NCBI GenBank assembly: GCA_023244975.1
Contig: JAHFLG010000014.1
Coordinates: forward strand, 1-23,155
From: Candidatus Harrisonbacteria bacterium
Lineage (GTDB): Bacteria > Patescibacteriota > Minisyncoccia > UBA6257 > 1-14-0-10-44-23
Length of the DNA: 23,155 nt
Direction of reading: 5' to 3'
This document shows positions 7,159 through 14,477 of the stretch, piece after piece; within the stretch, counting starts at the first letter, position 1, and each line of letters begins with the position of its first letter. Both the position numbers and the translations under genes were made by a program. The notes beneath the pieces are model-generated. The model saw only the letters and a program-made list of their open reading frames with translations. It was not told where the DNA came from and made no database searches.

Positions 7159-7159
7159 A

Positions 7160-8233
7160 TTACATAAGCCGATGTAGCGGCTTCACCAAAATTTCAAGGA
7201 ACTGACCCATATATGCGCGCTTGCGCCACTGAGCGCGAACGACCTCTCTGGTTAATTTCAGGTCTTCCATAAAATGCGCCTTTAACTCGGAAATAAATTG
7301 CTTATTCCTGCTCATAACATCCGCTTCATAATTTAAGAGTAAACTAAGACTGTCGAGGTTACTGCTGCCCACCGAGGCCCATTCATCATCGACAACATAT
7401 GTCTTGGCGTGATGAAACGTCGGTCCATATTCAAAGATCCGAGCGCCGGCACGCAGCACTTGAGCATAAAAAGAACGGTTCGCGAAATTAGCTAGTTTCC
7501 AATCAGTCGACTGCGGAAGCATCAAACGAACATCAACGCCACGCCGAGCCGCGCCCTTAATGGCCCGCAGCAGTCGCCAATCTGGAACAAAATACGGAGT
7601 TGTAATATACAGATACCGACGCGCCGCACGAAACATTTTAACGAACATCCGATAGGTAAACCGCTGGCGAACGTGTGGAGAATTGGTCAATAGGGAAAAT
7701 TCTCCGATTCCGGATGCTGGCTGACTAAAGGTAAATGATCGCTCCTCTTTTCCGGTCATCTCCCACATCCGCTCGAATGCTGCCGTTATCTCAGCCACGA
7801 CTGACCCTTGTATGCGCACATGCGTGTCACGCATGGCTGCCGGATACGACCGGATGCCAACACCACCGGTAAAACCAACGGAACTGTCGGTCACTAGCAG
7901 CTTCCGATGCGTGCGCAGAAAACGGTTCAATAGCCGGTGAACCCACCACGGCTTTATCGGATTGAAAAATCTGACTTCAACTCCCCGAGCGCGCACCTGG
8001 GCAAGAATGGGCGAACTGTACAGACTGTGGCTGCCAACCGCGTCGCAGAGTAGCCGCACTCGCACGCCGGACTGAGCTTTTTTAATCAGTAGTTCAAGGA
8101 ATCTGCGTCCAGTAAGATCGTCTTCAAAAATATACTGCTCGAAATCTATTGAAGCGGTTGCGTGACTGCAGGCCTCGTACATACCGCTTATGGCCTCTTC
8201 CGGAGTCAGATAAAACTTCCAGGTGGTTTCCAT
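7160..8233 (-). CDS. Phospholipase D family protein, cardiolipin synthase-like
   Basis: This is a two-HKD PLD-superfamily enzyme of 357 residues. The first catalytic motif is HRKLLVTD (His109, Lys111, Asp116), followed by the GFTGGVGI segment typical of cardiolipin synthases. The second is HAKTYVVD (His275, Lys277, Asp282), followed by GSSNLDSLSLLLNYE, again cardiolipin-synthase-like. The N-terminal transmembrane helices of ClsA are absent, so it resembles the soluble or peripheral ClsB type. Expected reactions are condensation of phosphatidylglycerol into cardiolipin or another transphosphatidylation. An AAGGGG stretch about ten bases before the ATG is one of the few Shine-Dalgarno-like sites in the window. 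It leads the lipid-enzyme block that follows. Confidence 0.9.
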   Translation of the reverse strand: METTWKFYLTPEEAISGMYEACSHATASIDFEQYIFEDDLTGRRFLELLIKKAQSGVRVRLLCDAVGSHSLYSSPILAQVRARGVEVRFFNPIKPWWVHRLLNRFLRTHRKLLVTDSSVGFTGGVGIRSYPAAMRDTHVRIQGSVVAEITAAFERMWEMTGKEERSFTFSQPASGIGEFSLLTNSPHVRQRFTYRMFVKMFRAARRYLYITTPYFVPDWRLLRAIKGAARRGVDVRLMLPQSTDWKLANFANRSFYAQVLRAGARIFEYGPTFHHAKTYVVDDEWASVGSSNLDSLSLLLNYEADVMSRNKQFISELKAHFMEDLKLTREVVRAQWRKRAYMGQFLEILVKPLHRLM

Positions 8234-8237
8234 GGCC

Positions 8238-8558
8238 TTAGATCCCCTTCATCTGTATATCAGAAAGACCAAGTGATTTTCCGTACTCAATCGCTTTTCC
8301 CCTAGCAGCCGCATCAGTCGGTGCGAACTTAAGGATCTTATTGGGGAAAATAACGAGCTTGCTATATTCATTTTCTATCTGCGCACACCAGCCGCGCGGC
8401 TTAAGCGACTTACTTATCTCTTCAGCAACAGAAGCAACAAAATCCTCGCCAACGGTAAAATACAAGCAGGGAGGATCTTCCTTTGTTATAGAAACGAAAT
8501 TCAAAAACGCCTCGTCGAGCAGACTGTCCTTAATCAGCGTCCCTTTATAGACTAGCAT
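8238..8558 (-). CDS. Conserved-hypothetical small soluble protein
   Basis: The product is 106 residues with no signal peptide and no membrane helix. I do not recognise a named family. It begins MLVYKGTLIKDSLLDEAFL, has a central segment (LYFTVGEDFVASVAEEISKS, then KPRGWCAQIENEYSKLVIFP) and ends AIEYGKSLGLSDIQMKGI. From memory, the layout Y-K-G-T-L-I-x-x-S-L, a glycine-tryptophan middle and a terminal E-Y-G-x-S-x-G recalls a small hypothetical family seen in Patescibacteria genomes. It starts one base after the LUD gene stop and ends four bases before the PLD gene, so it is almost certainly expressed with them. Function unknown. Confidence 0.8.
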   Translation of the reverse strand: MLVYKGTLIKDSLLDEAFLNFVSITKEDPPCLYFTVGEDFVASVAEEISKSLKPRGWCAQIENEYSKLVIFPNKILKFAPTDAAARGKAIEYGKSLGLSDIQMKGI

Positions 8559-8559
8559 C

Positions 8560-9183
8560 CTAGAAGCCTAACACTTCTTTGACGAAAATTATAGTAATCC
8601 TGCCTGGCTTCACTTCCTTGTTAATCTTCAAAATCTTGTTGATCGCGCTCCCCGGCACGCCATAGGCTTTATTCGCCCTAACGTGTTCAAGTTCAAGCGA
8701 GTGTTCAAACATTCGGTGCGTAGCCTCATCAGCGTCTTTGACAATCTTCTGCGTTCCTACCACCCAGATAACATGACTAGATCCATACGCATATGACGAC
8801 AGTTGACTGCCGGTATTGGAGGCAATAAAAACTTCGCCGTTTTCAGTGACAGAATGGACGCTGCCGATAACCCACTCCGGAGCGGCGCCCAGCTTTTGCA
8901 TCGCGGCTCCCTGAGTCTTCCGATCCATCGCGTTTAGTTTGTTGCGAACCGAATCATAATTTCCGGACTCATTAATTTCTTTAGCCAAACCCACAGTCTC
9001 AAGTGTCACCGATGTCTGGTTCATAATTTCCGCGCCTTTTGGAATCAGCTCAATGACCTTGGCCTTTGTCGCAGCTGCGTCAGCGACCACGACTGCATCC
9101 ATACCGTTAGCTTTAAGCGCGGCAATTGTTTTGTTGATAGACTCCTCAGTCGCCAAAACTCCCCAGTTTTTTGTAGTATTCAT
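8560..9183 (-). CDS. LUD-domain protein (LutC/YkgG-like)
   Basis: This 207-residue soluble protein has the LUD fold. The match rests on NQTSVTLETVGL (about 54-65), which corresponds to the family's S-x-T-L-x-E-x-G segment. It also rests on the block from ENGEVFIASNTGSQ to SSHVIWVVGTQKIV, which corresponds to the G-x-L-x-x-x-S and H-I-x-V-V segments. In Bacillus, LutC acts with LutA and LutB in lactate oxidation through iron-sulfur clusters. Neither partner is here, and this protein has no cysteine-rich ferredoxin part. A stand-alone LUD protein is common in fermentative bacteria and its job is unclear. It is one base ahead of the 106-residue gene. The start at 9183 has no Shine-Dalgarno. Confidence 0.88.
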   Translation of the reverse strand: MNTTKNWGVLATEESINKTIAALKANGMDAVVVADAAATKAKVIELIPKGAEIMNQTSVTLETVGLAKEINESGNYDSVRNKLNAMDRKTQGAAMQKLGAAPEWVIGSVHSVTENGEVFIASNTGSQLSSYAYGSSHVIWVVGTQKIVKDADEATHRMFEHSLELEHVRANKAYGVPGSAINKILKINKEVKPGRITIIFVKEVLGF

Positions 9184-9214
9184 AGTATGAGGATATATTC
9201 AAAACTGAGAAGGG

Positions 9215-9760
9215 TCAATTAACCGTTGTCAGATACCTCTTAACTTTATTCAAGGCCTGGGCGCGCGCTGATTTAGTTTTTTTGAATGTGGCACCAAGCT
9301 CCGCAGCCGTCTTACGCTGACGAGCTGGAATAAAAACGAGGTCAAATCCCCAGCCGTCCTTCCCCCGCGGAGCGGTGGCGATGGTGCCGGTTTCACCTCC
9401 GATAAACGTCCGCACCTTCTTGCCGTCAAAATATCCAAGCATGCAGATCCACTTCGCGGTGCGCTTTTGACCTTTTAATAATTTCGGAAGGTTATTCCAG
9501 CCAACGGCCTCGCCCAGAAATCGAGAAAATGGACCAGGGAAGCCATTCCAAGCTTTTAAATTCAAAGAGACGTCATCTACGAGCACGGGCTTTTTTAATT
9601 TCGCATACGCCTGACGGACTTTGTGGTCGATTATTTCATTAAGATCCATGCTCTGAATCTCATCCAAGTCCAGATTCACTCGCCTAACATGCATGCCGAT
9701 AATCGCCTGTGCTTCGCGAGCCTTATTGTCATTTGAAGTAACAAAAATAATTTCTTTCAT
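9215..9760 (-). CDS. Non-canonical purine NTP pyrophosphatase-like (RdgB/HAM1/ITPA family)
   Basis: The family hydrolyses ITP, XTP and dITP to monophosphates, keeping deaminated purines out of nucleic acids. The 181-residue product begins with the family signature FVTSNDNKAREAQ (6-18). It carries the metal-site acidic pair VDDVSL (Asp62-Asp63) and the GFPGPFSRFL loop (73-82), which resembles the eukaryotic ITPA form more than E. coli RdgB. The segment FIGGETGTIA and the later GWGFDLVFIP block complete the set. The length is slightly short (usually 185-200) with no obvious lost motif. The gene begins 34 bases after a strong terminator, so it may head a new transcript, though I cannot point to a convincing promoter. 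Confidence 0.88.
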   Translation of the reverse strand: MKEIIFVTSNDNKAREAQAIIGMHVRRVNLDLDEIQSMDLNEIIDHKVRQAYAKLKKPVLVDDVSLNLKAWNGFPGPFSRFLGEAVGWNNLPKLLKGQKRTAKWICMLGYFDGKKVRTFIGGETGTIATAPRGKDGWGFDLVFIPARQRKTAAELGATFKKTKSARAQALNKVKRYLTTVN

Positions 9761-9782
9761 GCACTTAGCTTACTACATGACA

Positions 9783-9821
9783 TTCGGAAAACAAAAGCCC
9801 CGTGCCAGTGCACGGGGCTTT
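9783..9821 (-). terminator. Intrinsic terminator downstream of the DoxX gene
   Basis: A perfect 12-base stem, AAAGCCCCGTGC (9794-9805) and GCACGGGGCTTT (9810-9821), encloses a 4-base loop. On the minus strand it is followed by TTTTGTTTTCC. It starts eight bases past the DoxX stop codon at 9830. This is the only clear rho-independent terminator in the window and marks the end of the long transcript coming from the right. On the plus strand it has only three T residues after the stem, so it acts mainly on the minus strand. Confidence 0.93.
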
Positions 9822-9829
9822 GATAGGTT

Positions 9830-10270
9830 CTACTTAGCAAACATCTGCTTTACCTTATTTTCAAGACCCCATACGGTCCCCGCCTCAAATCCCGCAAGTG
9901 TCAACAGCGCAGCGATATAGATGATGTGATCATCAACAATATAGCCGTGCCCGACAGTCGGAAAATTTAAAACCGGAAGATAAAACAGGAACATCAATAC
10001 CGCTCCGGCATAACTCGCATAGCGCACGCACACACCAAGAATGAGCGCCAAGCCCATGAGCACAAGTCCCCATTCAACTAAAAAGTTGACGATCGGAAGC
10101 ATGCTTGAGCTGGCAAGCCATCCGAAAAATCCGTTGAATGTCGTAGCTGCACTGAGATACTTTGCCGCGCTCCACGTCGGCTCTATCACCTTGGCAATAC
10201 CAGCGTTAAGAAACAGCCATCCGATTGTAATGCGCAATAGAAACAATCCCCACATTTGTAATTTAGTCAT
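9830..10270 (-). CDS. DoxX family membrane protein
   Basis: This 146-residue protein has four hydrophobic segments. The start of the family signature, LLRITIGWLFLNAGIAKV (11-28), is clear: an R-x-x-x-G-W-x-F-x-x-A-G-x-x-K pattern. A GLALILGVCVRYASYAGAVLMFLFYLP stretch and a HIIYIAALL helix follow, as expected in DoxX/TQO-small-subunit proteins. The family includes the small subunit of archaeal thiosulfate:quinone oxidoreductase and mycobacterial DoxX; the role in this organism is unknown. It is the last gene before the strong terminator and lies 12 bases after a second DoxX-like gene, so the pair may form a heteromeric membrane protein. No Shine-Dalgarno is seen at its start. Confidence 0.87.
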   Translation of the reverse strand: MTKLQMWGLFLLRITIGWLFLNAGIAKVIEPTWSAAKYLSAATTFNGFFGWLASSSMLPIVNFLVEWGLVLMGLALILGVCVRYASYAGAVLMFLFYLPVLNFPTVGHGYIVDDHIIYIAALLTLAGFEAGTVWGLENKVKQMFAK

Positions 10271-10282
10271 AAGAATGTAGTG

Positions 10283-10675
10283 TTAGCTATTTAATTTCCC
10301 AAACCACTCTTTTGCCGACTTCGGCCAACCGCTCATAAGCAACAGAGCAAGTGGCGCAGCCCAGTTGGCGAACCTCTCAATAAAGTCATACCATCCCACA
10401 CCCACAAGCGGACGGACCAAGGCCGTCCAAAAGCCCCAGAACGCGGCCCACAGCAAAATGATCGGGATAGGGCGCAACAATACGATCAATGCAACCGCAA
10501 TATCAAAAGCGCCAATCCACCAGATCAGAGTCGCGGATACTTCCGGGCTTGTTCCAATCAGTTGGGTCATCCATTTAATCCAATCCGGCTTGCCGCCGAT
10601 AGCAAGCATGCCGTGACCGAAAAATTCTCCAGCGACTCCTATTCGTAAAATCCATTGTACTAATTTTGAATTCAT
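10283..10675 (-). CDS. DoxX-like four-helix membrane protein
   Basis: The product is 130 residues with four hydrophobic stretches, around 7-25, 47-67, 69-88 and 107-116. The N-terminus WILRIGVAGEFFGHGMLAIGGKPDW has the R-x-x-x-A/G-x-x-F-x-x-H-G pattern seen in DoxX-like proteins. This is weaker evidence than for the neighbour, so the family call rests partly on tandem position and shape. The start ATG at 10675 follows AATAT and no Shine-Dalgarno. The two DoxX genes, the small protein, VKOR and DsbA lie in one direction with short gaps, suggesting a shared thiol or redox theme at the membrane. That link is inference. Confidence 0.75.
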   Translation of the reverse strand: MNSKLVQWILRIGVAGEFFGHGMLAIGGKPDWIKWMTQLIGTSPEVSATLIWWIGAFDIAVALIVLLRPIPIILLWAAFWGFWTALVRPLVGVGWYDFIERFANWAAPLALLLMSGWPKSAKEWFGKLNS

Positions 10676-10706
10676 ATATTGATCATGTTAATAGTAATCG
10701 ATACTG

Positions 10707-10991
10707 CTAACAGACTCCGGGACTATGTTCGCACCTGGTAAGCCAGGCTTCAATTTTTCGCGGTCTATGAGCATATCTCAACGCTGATTTTAGCGGCGAC
10801 GGCGCTCGAACAGCAACACTCAGAGCCTGCAAGGGATCCAAAAAAAATCGGATAATGAGCAATAAGCCAAAACCCCCTGCTATCAAAAGATATCCGGGCA
10901 GAGCAGCAAAGGTAAACACGGCGTTAGTACCAGCCACCACGACAAGCGTTGACGCGATCAAGGCGAACACTATCAGCCCGATCTTTTTCAT
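10707..10991 (-). CDS. Small two-helix membrane protein, unknown
   Basis: The product is 94 residues from an ATG at 10991, two bases after the VKOR stop, which suggests coupled translation. The frame is open further upstream, but that part overlaps VKOR coding sequence and was not used. The N-terminus MKKIGLIVFALIASTLVVVAG looks like a signal anchor. A second hydrophobic segment, LPGYLLIAGGFGLLLIIRFF, follows. The last ~40 residues are basic and arginine-rich and end in CEHSPGVC. I recognise no family. The tail has little sequence character, so an altered 3' end (frameshift or decay) is possible, although nothing proves it. Confidence 0.6.
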   Translation of the reverse strand: MKKIGLIVFALIASTLVVVAGTNAVFTFAALPGYLLIAGGFGLLLIIRFFLDPLQALSVAVRAPSPLKSALRYAHRPRKIEAWLTRCEHSPGVC

Positions 10992-10993
10992 GC

Positions 10994-11428
10994 TTATAGT
11001 ATAGCAGATTTTGCAGGACGAAACATGATCCACGCTCCCAAAAATAAAAGTGTTGACGTGGTGGCCGAAACCATACAATACAAACAGATCGCGTGAATAA
11101 CAAAAAGTTGCAGGGCTACAAAATATGCGGAAGCCAAGAGCCCTCCGATGGTTAGATATCTGAATATCTTCAGTAGCTCCTCTCTGCTAGTTTGCAGATA
11201 CCCAACGAGGCAACAAATAATCGCGAGATAATAGAGTGATCCGAGTAAAGCAACGGGAATACCGAGAATGGCCGCGTATCCGCTTGTAGTCACCGTATCG
11301 CAGCCGGCCACAATCGTACATGGAGGAACCAAACCAAGAAAATGCTCGACTGCCAAGTAGGACGCGTCAAGAAAACCTATAAAGGCTATGGCAACCATCA
11401 CCCAGAGCATGACGGTTGGTTTGTTCAT
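10994..11428 (-). CDS. Vitamin K epoxide reductase (VKOR) family protein, DsbB-like
   Basis: Bacterial VKOR homologues reoxidise DsbA-type proteins and pass the electrons to quinone, so this is the membrane half of a disulfide-forming pathway. The 144-residue protein has four to five hydrophobic helices. It contains the loop cysteines Cys37 and Cys43, a polar residue region near 47-49 as in the family, and the active-site C-x-x-C Cys115-Cys118 (CLYC). The DsbA-like gene ends three bases upstream of its start, so the donor and acceptor are made together. No thioredoxin domain is fused to it; here the partner is a separate protein. Confidence is high because of the cysteine pattern and the neighbour. 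Confidence 0.92.
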   Translation of the reverse strand: MNKPTVMLWVMVAIAFIGFLDASYLAVEHFLGLVPPCTIVAGCDTVTTSGYAAILGIPVALLGSLYYLAIICCLVGYLQTSREELLKIFRYLTIGGLLASAYFVALQLFVIHAICLYCMVSATTSTLLFLGAWIMFRPAKSAIL

Positions 11429-11431
11429 TGA

Positions 11432-12085
11432 TTACTGAGTAAGCGCCGTCTGAATTAACAGCCTAAATCCTTCGTAATTCGTCGGGTTTTGAATTAAGGT
11501 ACCGTTAACAAAAAATGACGGAGTATAGGTTACTCCGACCTTGTTTCCGCTCTGTAAATCACCTTCAACCTTGCCCTTTACGGCACCACTTTCAAGATCA
11601 ACTATAAACTTCACCTGATCAAGTCCAAGCTCGGTAGCGTAACCGGCAAATATCTGCTTAGCTCTTAAATCTCGCTCCCAGCTCTTTTGACGATCATACA
11701 AAAGCGCGTGCATTTCCCAATACTTACCCTGCAGAGCGGCTGCTTCAGCTGCCTGCGCGGAACTGTCAGCGTTCGGATGGATCTGACGGAGCGGAAAATT
11801 ACGATAGACGATAGCCAGCTTGTCACCGAACTCGGTTGCCAGCTGCCGAACCATCGGATCAAAAACAGCACAGGCCGGACACTGAAAATCACCGTACTCA
11901 ACCAGAGTTACCTGAGCGCTCGCGCTGCCAAGCAAATGATCAGTAGTCGATACTGCGTCAAGTCTCGCTCCGGCCGCCACCGGCGATGGAGCGGTAGCTC
12001 TCCCTCGGACAATCGCGGAGATAGCCAAGACCGAAAGCAATATAATAATCCCTATCGCAAGCCAGATTCCCAATCCTTTTTTCAT
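11432..12085 (-). CDS. DsbA-like membrane-anchored thiol:disulfide oxidoreductase
   Basis: This extracytoplasmic thioredoxin-fold protein introduces disulfides into exported proteins. From the ATG at 12085 it is 217 residues. A TTG at 12121 in the same frame would overlap the ABC permease and put extra residues before the anchor, so I reject it. Residues 1-28 are MKK plus a hydrophobic signal anchor, then a small linker. The catalytic motif is CPAC (Cys69-Cys72) in EYGDFQCPACAVFDP, and the cis-proline appears as TYTPSFFVNG near the C-terminal end. This is the DsbA/BdbD (Thioredoxin_4) type. It pairs with the adjacent VKOR gene. Confidence 0.93.
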   Translation of the reverse strand: MKKGLGIWLAIGIIILLSVLAISAIVRGRATAPSPVAAGARLDAVSTTDHLLGSASAQVTLVEYGDFQCPACAVFDPMVRQLATEFGDKLAIVYRNFPLRQIHPNADSSAQAAEAAALQGKYWEMHALLYDRQKSWERDLRAKQIFAGYATELGLDQVKFIVDLESGAVKGKVEGDLQSGNKVGVTYTPSFFVNGTLIQNPTNYEGFRLLIQTALTQ

Positions 12086-12110
12086 ATAGATTAGTATCGC
12101 ATGCTCACTA

Positions 12111-12857
12111 TTAAATTTCAATTTTGGAAAATAACCAGCTTCCTATCCAGATTGCCAGCAGTGTCAGTCCGCTAAGCACTATCAAATCGGTAACATACCC
12201 GAATTGACCAATCCCGGTCAGCGCCAGACGCAGCCCGTCCACGCCATAGGTAAGCGGATCAAGCTGGGCAGCTACAAAGAGTCCACCGGAAGTACCCGCA
12301 AGCGGAAACAGCGCGCCGGACAGGAAAAATAACGGCATCATTAAAAAATTCATGATCAAAGGAAAGGCCTGCATATCCGGAAGTTTTGAAGCAATCGCGG
12401 TGCCGAGCGCCGTAAAAAAGAGGGCGAGCAAAAACATGAAAAGAAGCGCGACCGGTAGCAGCACCCAGCTTACCGGAGTAAAACCAACACAGAGCGAGAT
12501 AAGTAAGACCACTACTCCCTGAATCATGGCAACAGTCGCGCCTCCAAGCGTGCGGCCAAGCATAATAGTAAAACGTGAAACCGGAGCCACCATCGTTTCC
12601 TTTAAAAAACCAAACTGCCGATCCCAAATAATTTCAATGCCCGCGAACATCGCCGTAAAAATTATTGCCATGGCAATAACGCCAGGTCCGAGAAATTGAA
12701 TATAGTTCCCTCCGCCGGCTTTGGCATAAATAGGTCCAAATCCAAACCCAAGCGCGACCAAAAATAAAATCGGCTGACCCAGAGAACCGATCATCCGTGC
12801 CTTAGATCGCACGTATCGTTTCAGCTGCCGCAACCATAAAATATAGATAGTGCTCAT
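12111..12857 (-). CDS. ABC-2 type transporter permease (DrrB-like)
   Basis: This is the membrane half of an ABC exporter, 248 residues from the ATG at 12857, five bases after the ATPase stop. A GTG at 12875 in frame would overlap the ATPase end and add six residues. Six hydrophobic helices are visible. The amphipathic segment IIWDRQFGFLKETMVAPVSR (about 77-96) is the ABC-2 hallmark following helix 2, with the E-x-x-x-x-x-P-V/I-S-R pattern of DrrB proteins. It is encoded directly after its ATPase. Substrates of this class include drugs, glycolipids and polysaccharide units; nothing here specifies one. Confidence 0.93.
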   Translation of the reverse strand: MSTIYILWLRQLKRYVRSKARMIGSLGQPILFLVALGFGFGPIYAKAGGGNYIQFLGPGVIAMAIIFTAMFAGIEIIWDRQFGFLKETMVAPVSRFTIMLGRTLGGATVAMIQGVVVLLISLCVGFTPVSWVLLPVALLFMFLLALFFTALGTAIASKLPDMQAFPLIMNFLMMPLFFLSGALFPLAGTSGGLFVAAQLDPLTYGVDGLRLALTGIGQFGYVTDLIVLSGLTLLAIWIGSWLFSKIEI

Positions 12858-12862
12858 AGTGA

Positions 12863-13648
12863 TTAGCGTCGCCACATTTTACGCTGCTGCCGCAGACGAT
12901 CGGCCCCGTTCGCCTCTTCGGCACGAATCTCGTGCCCGGTTATTTCTAAAAACGCCTCCTCGAGTGTTGCCTTGCCGGTTTTTTTCTTAAGCTCATCCGG
13001 AGTTCCAGTCGCTACAATCTGACCCTGATCAATAATGGCCACACGCGTCGCCGCCCTGTCGACTTCTTCCATATGATGAGTGGTAAAAAATACGGTCATG
13101 TTATTTTTCGCATTCAAATTTTTGATATATCCCCAGATATGGTTACGCGTTTGCGGATCAAGACCGAGCGTCGGCTCATCCAGATACAAAATTTTTGGCG
13201 TGTGAATAAGACCGCGAGCAATTTCGATCCTGCGTCGCATGCCGCCGGAAAAATTCTTAATCTGATCATCTTTACGATCCCAGAGATCAACGAATTTAAG
13301 CATCTCCTCGATCTTGCTCCGACGCTCCGCCTTAACCACGCCATAAAGCACGCCATGAAACTCCAAATTTTCATAGGCAGTCAGCTCATCATCCAAACTT
13401 TGATCCTGGAAGACAATGCCAAAGAGCCGACGAACCTCGGCCTGCTGGGTTAGCGGATCAAAACCATCAATTCGAATCTGCCCTGATGTTGGATGCAGCA
13501 AAGTGGTAAGCATTTTAATGGTCGTAGTTTTACCGGCGCCATTGGGACCCAAAAACGCAAAAATTTCACCCGGCTTCACTTCGAATGAGATATCATTAAC
13601 CGCGATGAGACTGCCAAATTTCTTAATTAAATGTTCAACACTGATCAT
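12863..13648 (-). CDS. ABC transporter ATP-binding protein (DrrA-like)
   Basis: This cytoplasmic ATPase powers the neighbouring ABC-2 permease. The 261-residue protein has the Walker A GPNGAGKTT (34-42), Q-loop Gln81, signature NFSGGMRRR (132-140), Walker B ILYLDEPT (153-160) and H-loop His191 (TTHH). All key residues are present. The signature SGGMRRR places it among the daunorubicin-resistance (DrrA) and NatA-type exporters. It is shorter than many DrrA proteins (about 310 residues) because the C-terminal accessory part is reduced to a charged tail. The 50-base gap to the preceding phosphatase gene may hold a promoter (TATAGG on the minus strand), but the -35 match is poor. Confidence 0.95.
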   Translation of the reverse strand: MISVEHLIKKFGSLIAVNDISFEVKPGEIFAFLGPNGAGKTTTIKMLTTLLHPTSGQIRIDGFDPLTQQAEVRRLFGIVFQDQSLDDELTAYENLEFHGVLYGVVKAERRSKIEEMLKFVDLWDRKDDQIKNFSGGMRRRIEIARGLIHTPKILYLDEPTLGLDPQTRNHIWGYIKNLNAKNNMTVFFTTHHMEEVDRAATRVAIIDQGQIVATGTPDELKKKTGKATLEEAFLEITGHEIRAEEANGADRLRQQRKMWRR

Positions 13649-13698
13649 ATAGTAAGCAATCCTAACACACCTATACTACCTTTGTAATCTCTCGTATA

Positions 13699-14472
13699 TT
13701 ACATTTCCAAAGCTCTAATCACCTTCGCATGAATCTCCTCACGGTTACTGACCACAAATCGGTTATTCGCATCTTCAGTCTCAGGGCGGCCGTTCCAATC
13801 AGTCACCATGGCTCCGGCCTCTTTGGCAATCAGCTTGCCGGCCGCGAAATCATACCACGCGCAATCAAGCACCGCGAAACTTTCTATGCGGCCGGCGGCC
13901 AGCAGACAAAAATCAACGGTCGGTGCCCAGGTTGTGAGCAGACGCTTTGGATCGAGGCTGAGCAACCGGTTATTCATATCCATAAAATTACGCTGAGGGG
14001 TCAGATAGCTGCAGGTGCTCGCAAGAGTCGCGCGGGCGATATCCTTTTCTCCACTAACACTGAGCTTTTTCCCATCGCAGTGCGCACCCTGACCCTTTTC
14101 CGCGACATACACATGACCCAACATCGGCTGATATATAACCGCGGCAATAGCCTCGCGCTTATAAAATAATCCAATGGACACGCAGAATGTAGGTAGCCCA
14201 AGGACAAAATTATTTGTCCCATCGAGCGGATCAATCACAAATAAAAAGTCTGACTTTTTATCAATGCTTCCTCTTTCCTCTGAAAAAATACTGTGAGTTG
14301 GAAAGTCACGCTCTAACGATGCGAGAATGGCCGCTTCAGATTCAAGGTCGGCTTGGGTTTGATAATCGGAAACGCTAGACTTCTGAGCTATATTCAAGCT
14401 CGCGCCAAAATAGTTTCTGATAACCTCTCCTCCCGCCCGCGCCGCCTTAACGATGTGTTCGATATCAGTCAT
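13699..14472 (-). CDS. Inositol monophosphatase family protein (SuhB/CysQ-like)
   Basis: This Mg2+- and Li+-sensitive type phosphatase has 257 residues from the ATG at 14472, five bases after the upstream stop. A TTG at 14484 would overlap that gene. The metal-site motifs are complete: Glu65-Glu66 in FSEERG, DPLDGTNNF (81-89) with Asp81 and Asp84, and WYDFAAGKLIAKEAG (206-220) with Asp208. Family members dephosphorylate inositol-1-phosphate, fructose-1,6-bisphosphate, PAP or NADP. The substrate cannot be decided from motifs alone. A phosphatidylinositol-type lipid route could use it together with the CDP-alcohol phosphatidyltransferase 7 kb away, but that is speculative. Confidence 0.93.
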   Translation of the reverse strand: MTDIEHIVKAARAGGEVIRNYFGASLNIAQKSSVSDYQTQADLESEAAILASLERDFPTHSIFSEERGSIDKKSDFLFVIDPLDGTNNFVLGLPTFCVSIGLFYKREAIAAVIYQPMLGHVYVAEKGQGAHCDGKKLSVSGEKDIARATLASTCSYLTPQRNFMDMNNRLLSLDPKRLLTTWAPTVDFCLLAAGRIESFAVLDCAWYDFAAGKLIAKEAGAMVTDWNGRPETEDANNRFVVSNREEIHAKVIRALEM

Positions 14473-14477
14473 ATGTA

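Noticed and set aside
13729..14169. A 146-codon plus-strand frame opposite the inositol monophosphatase gene
   Set aside because: It is antisense to an intact family member with all catalytic motifs and has no protein-like character.
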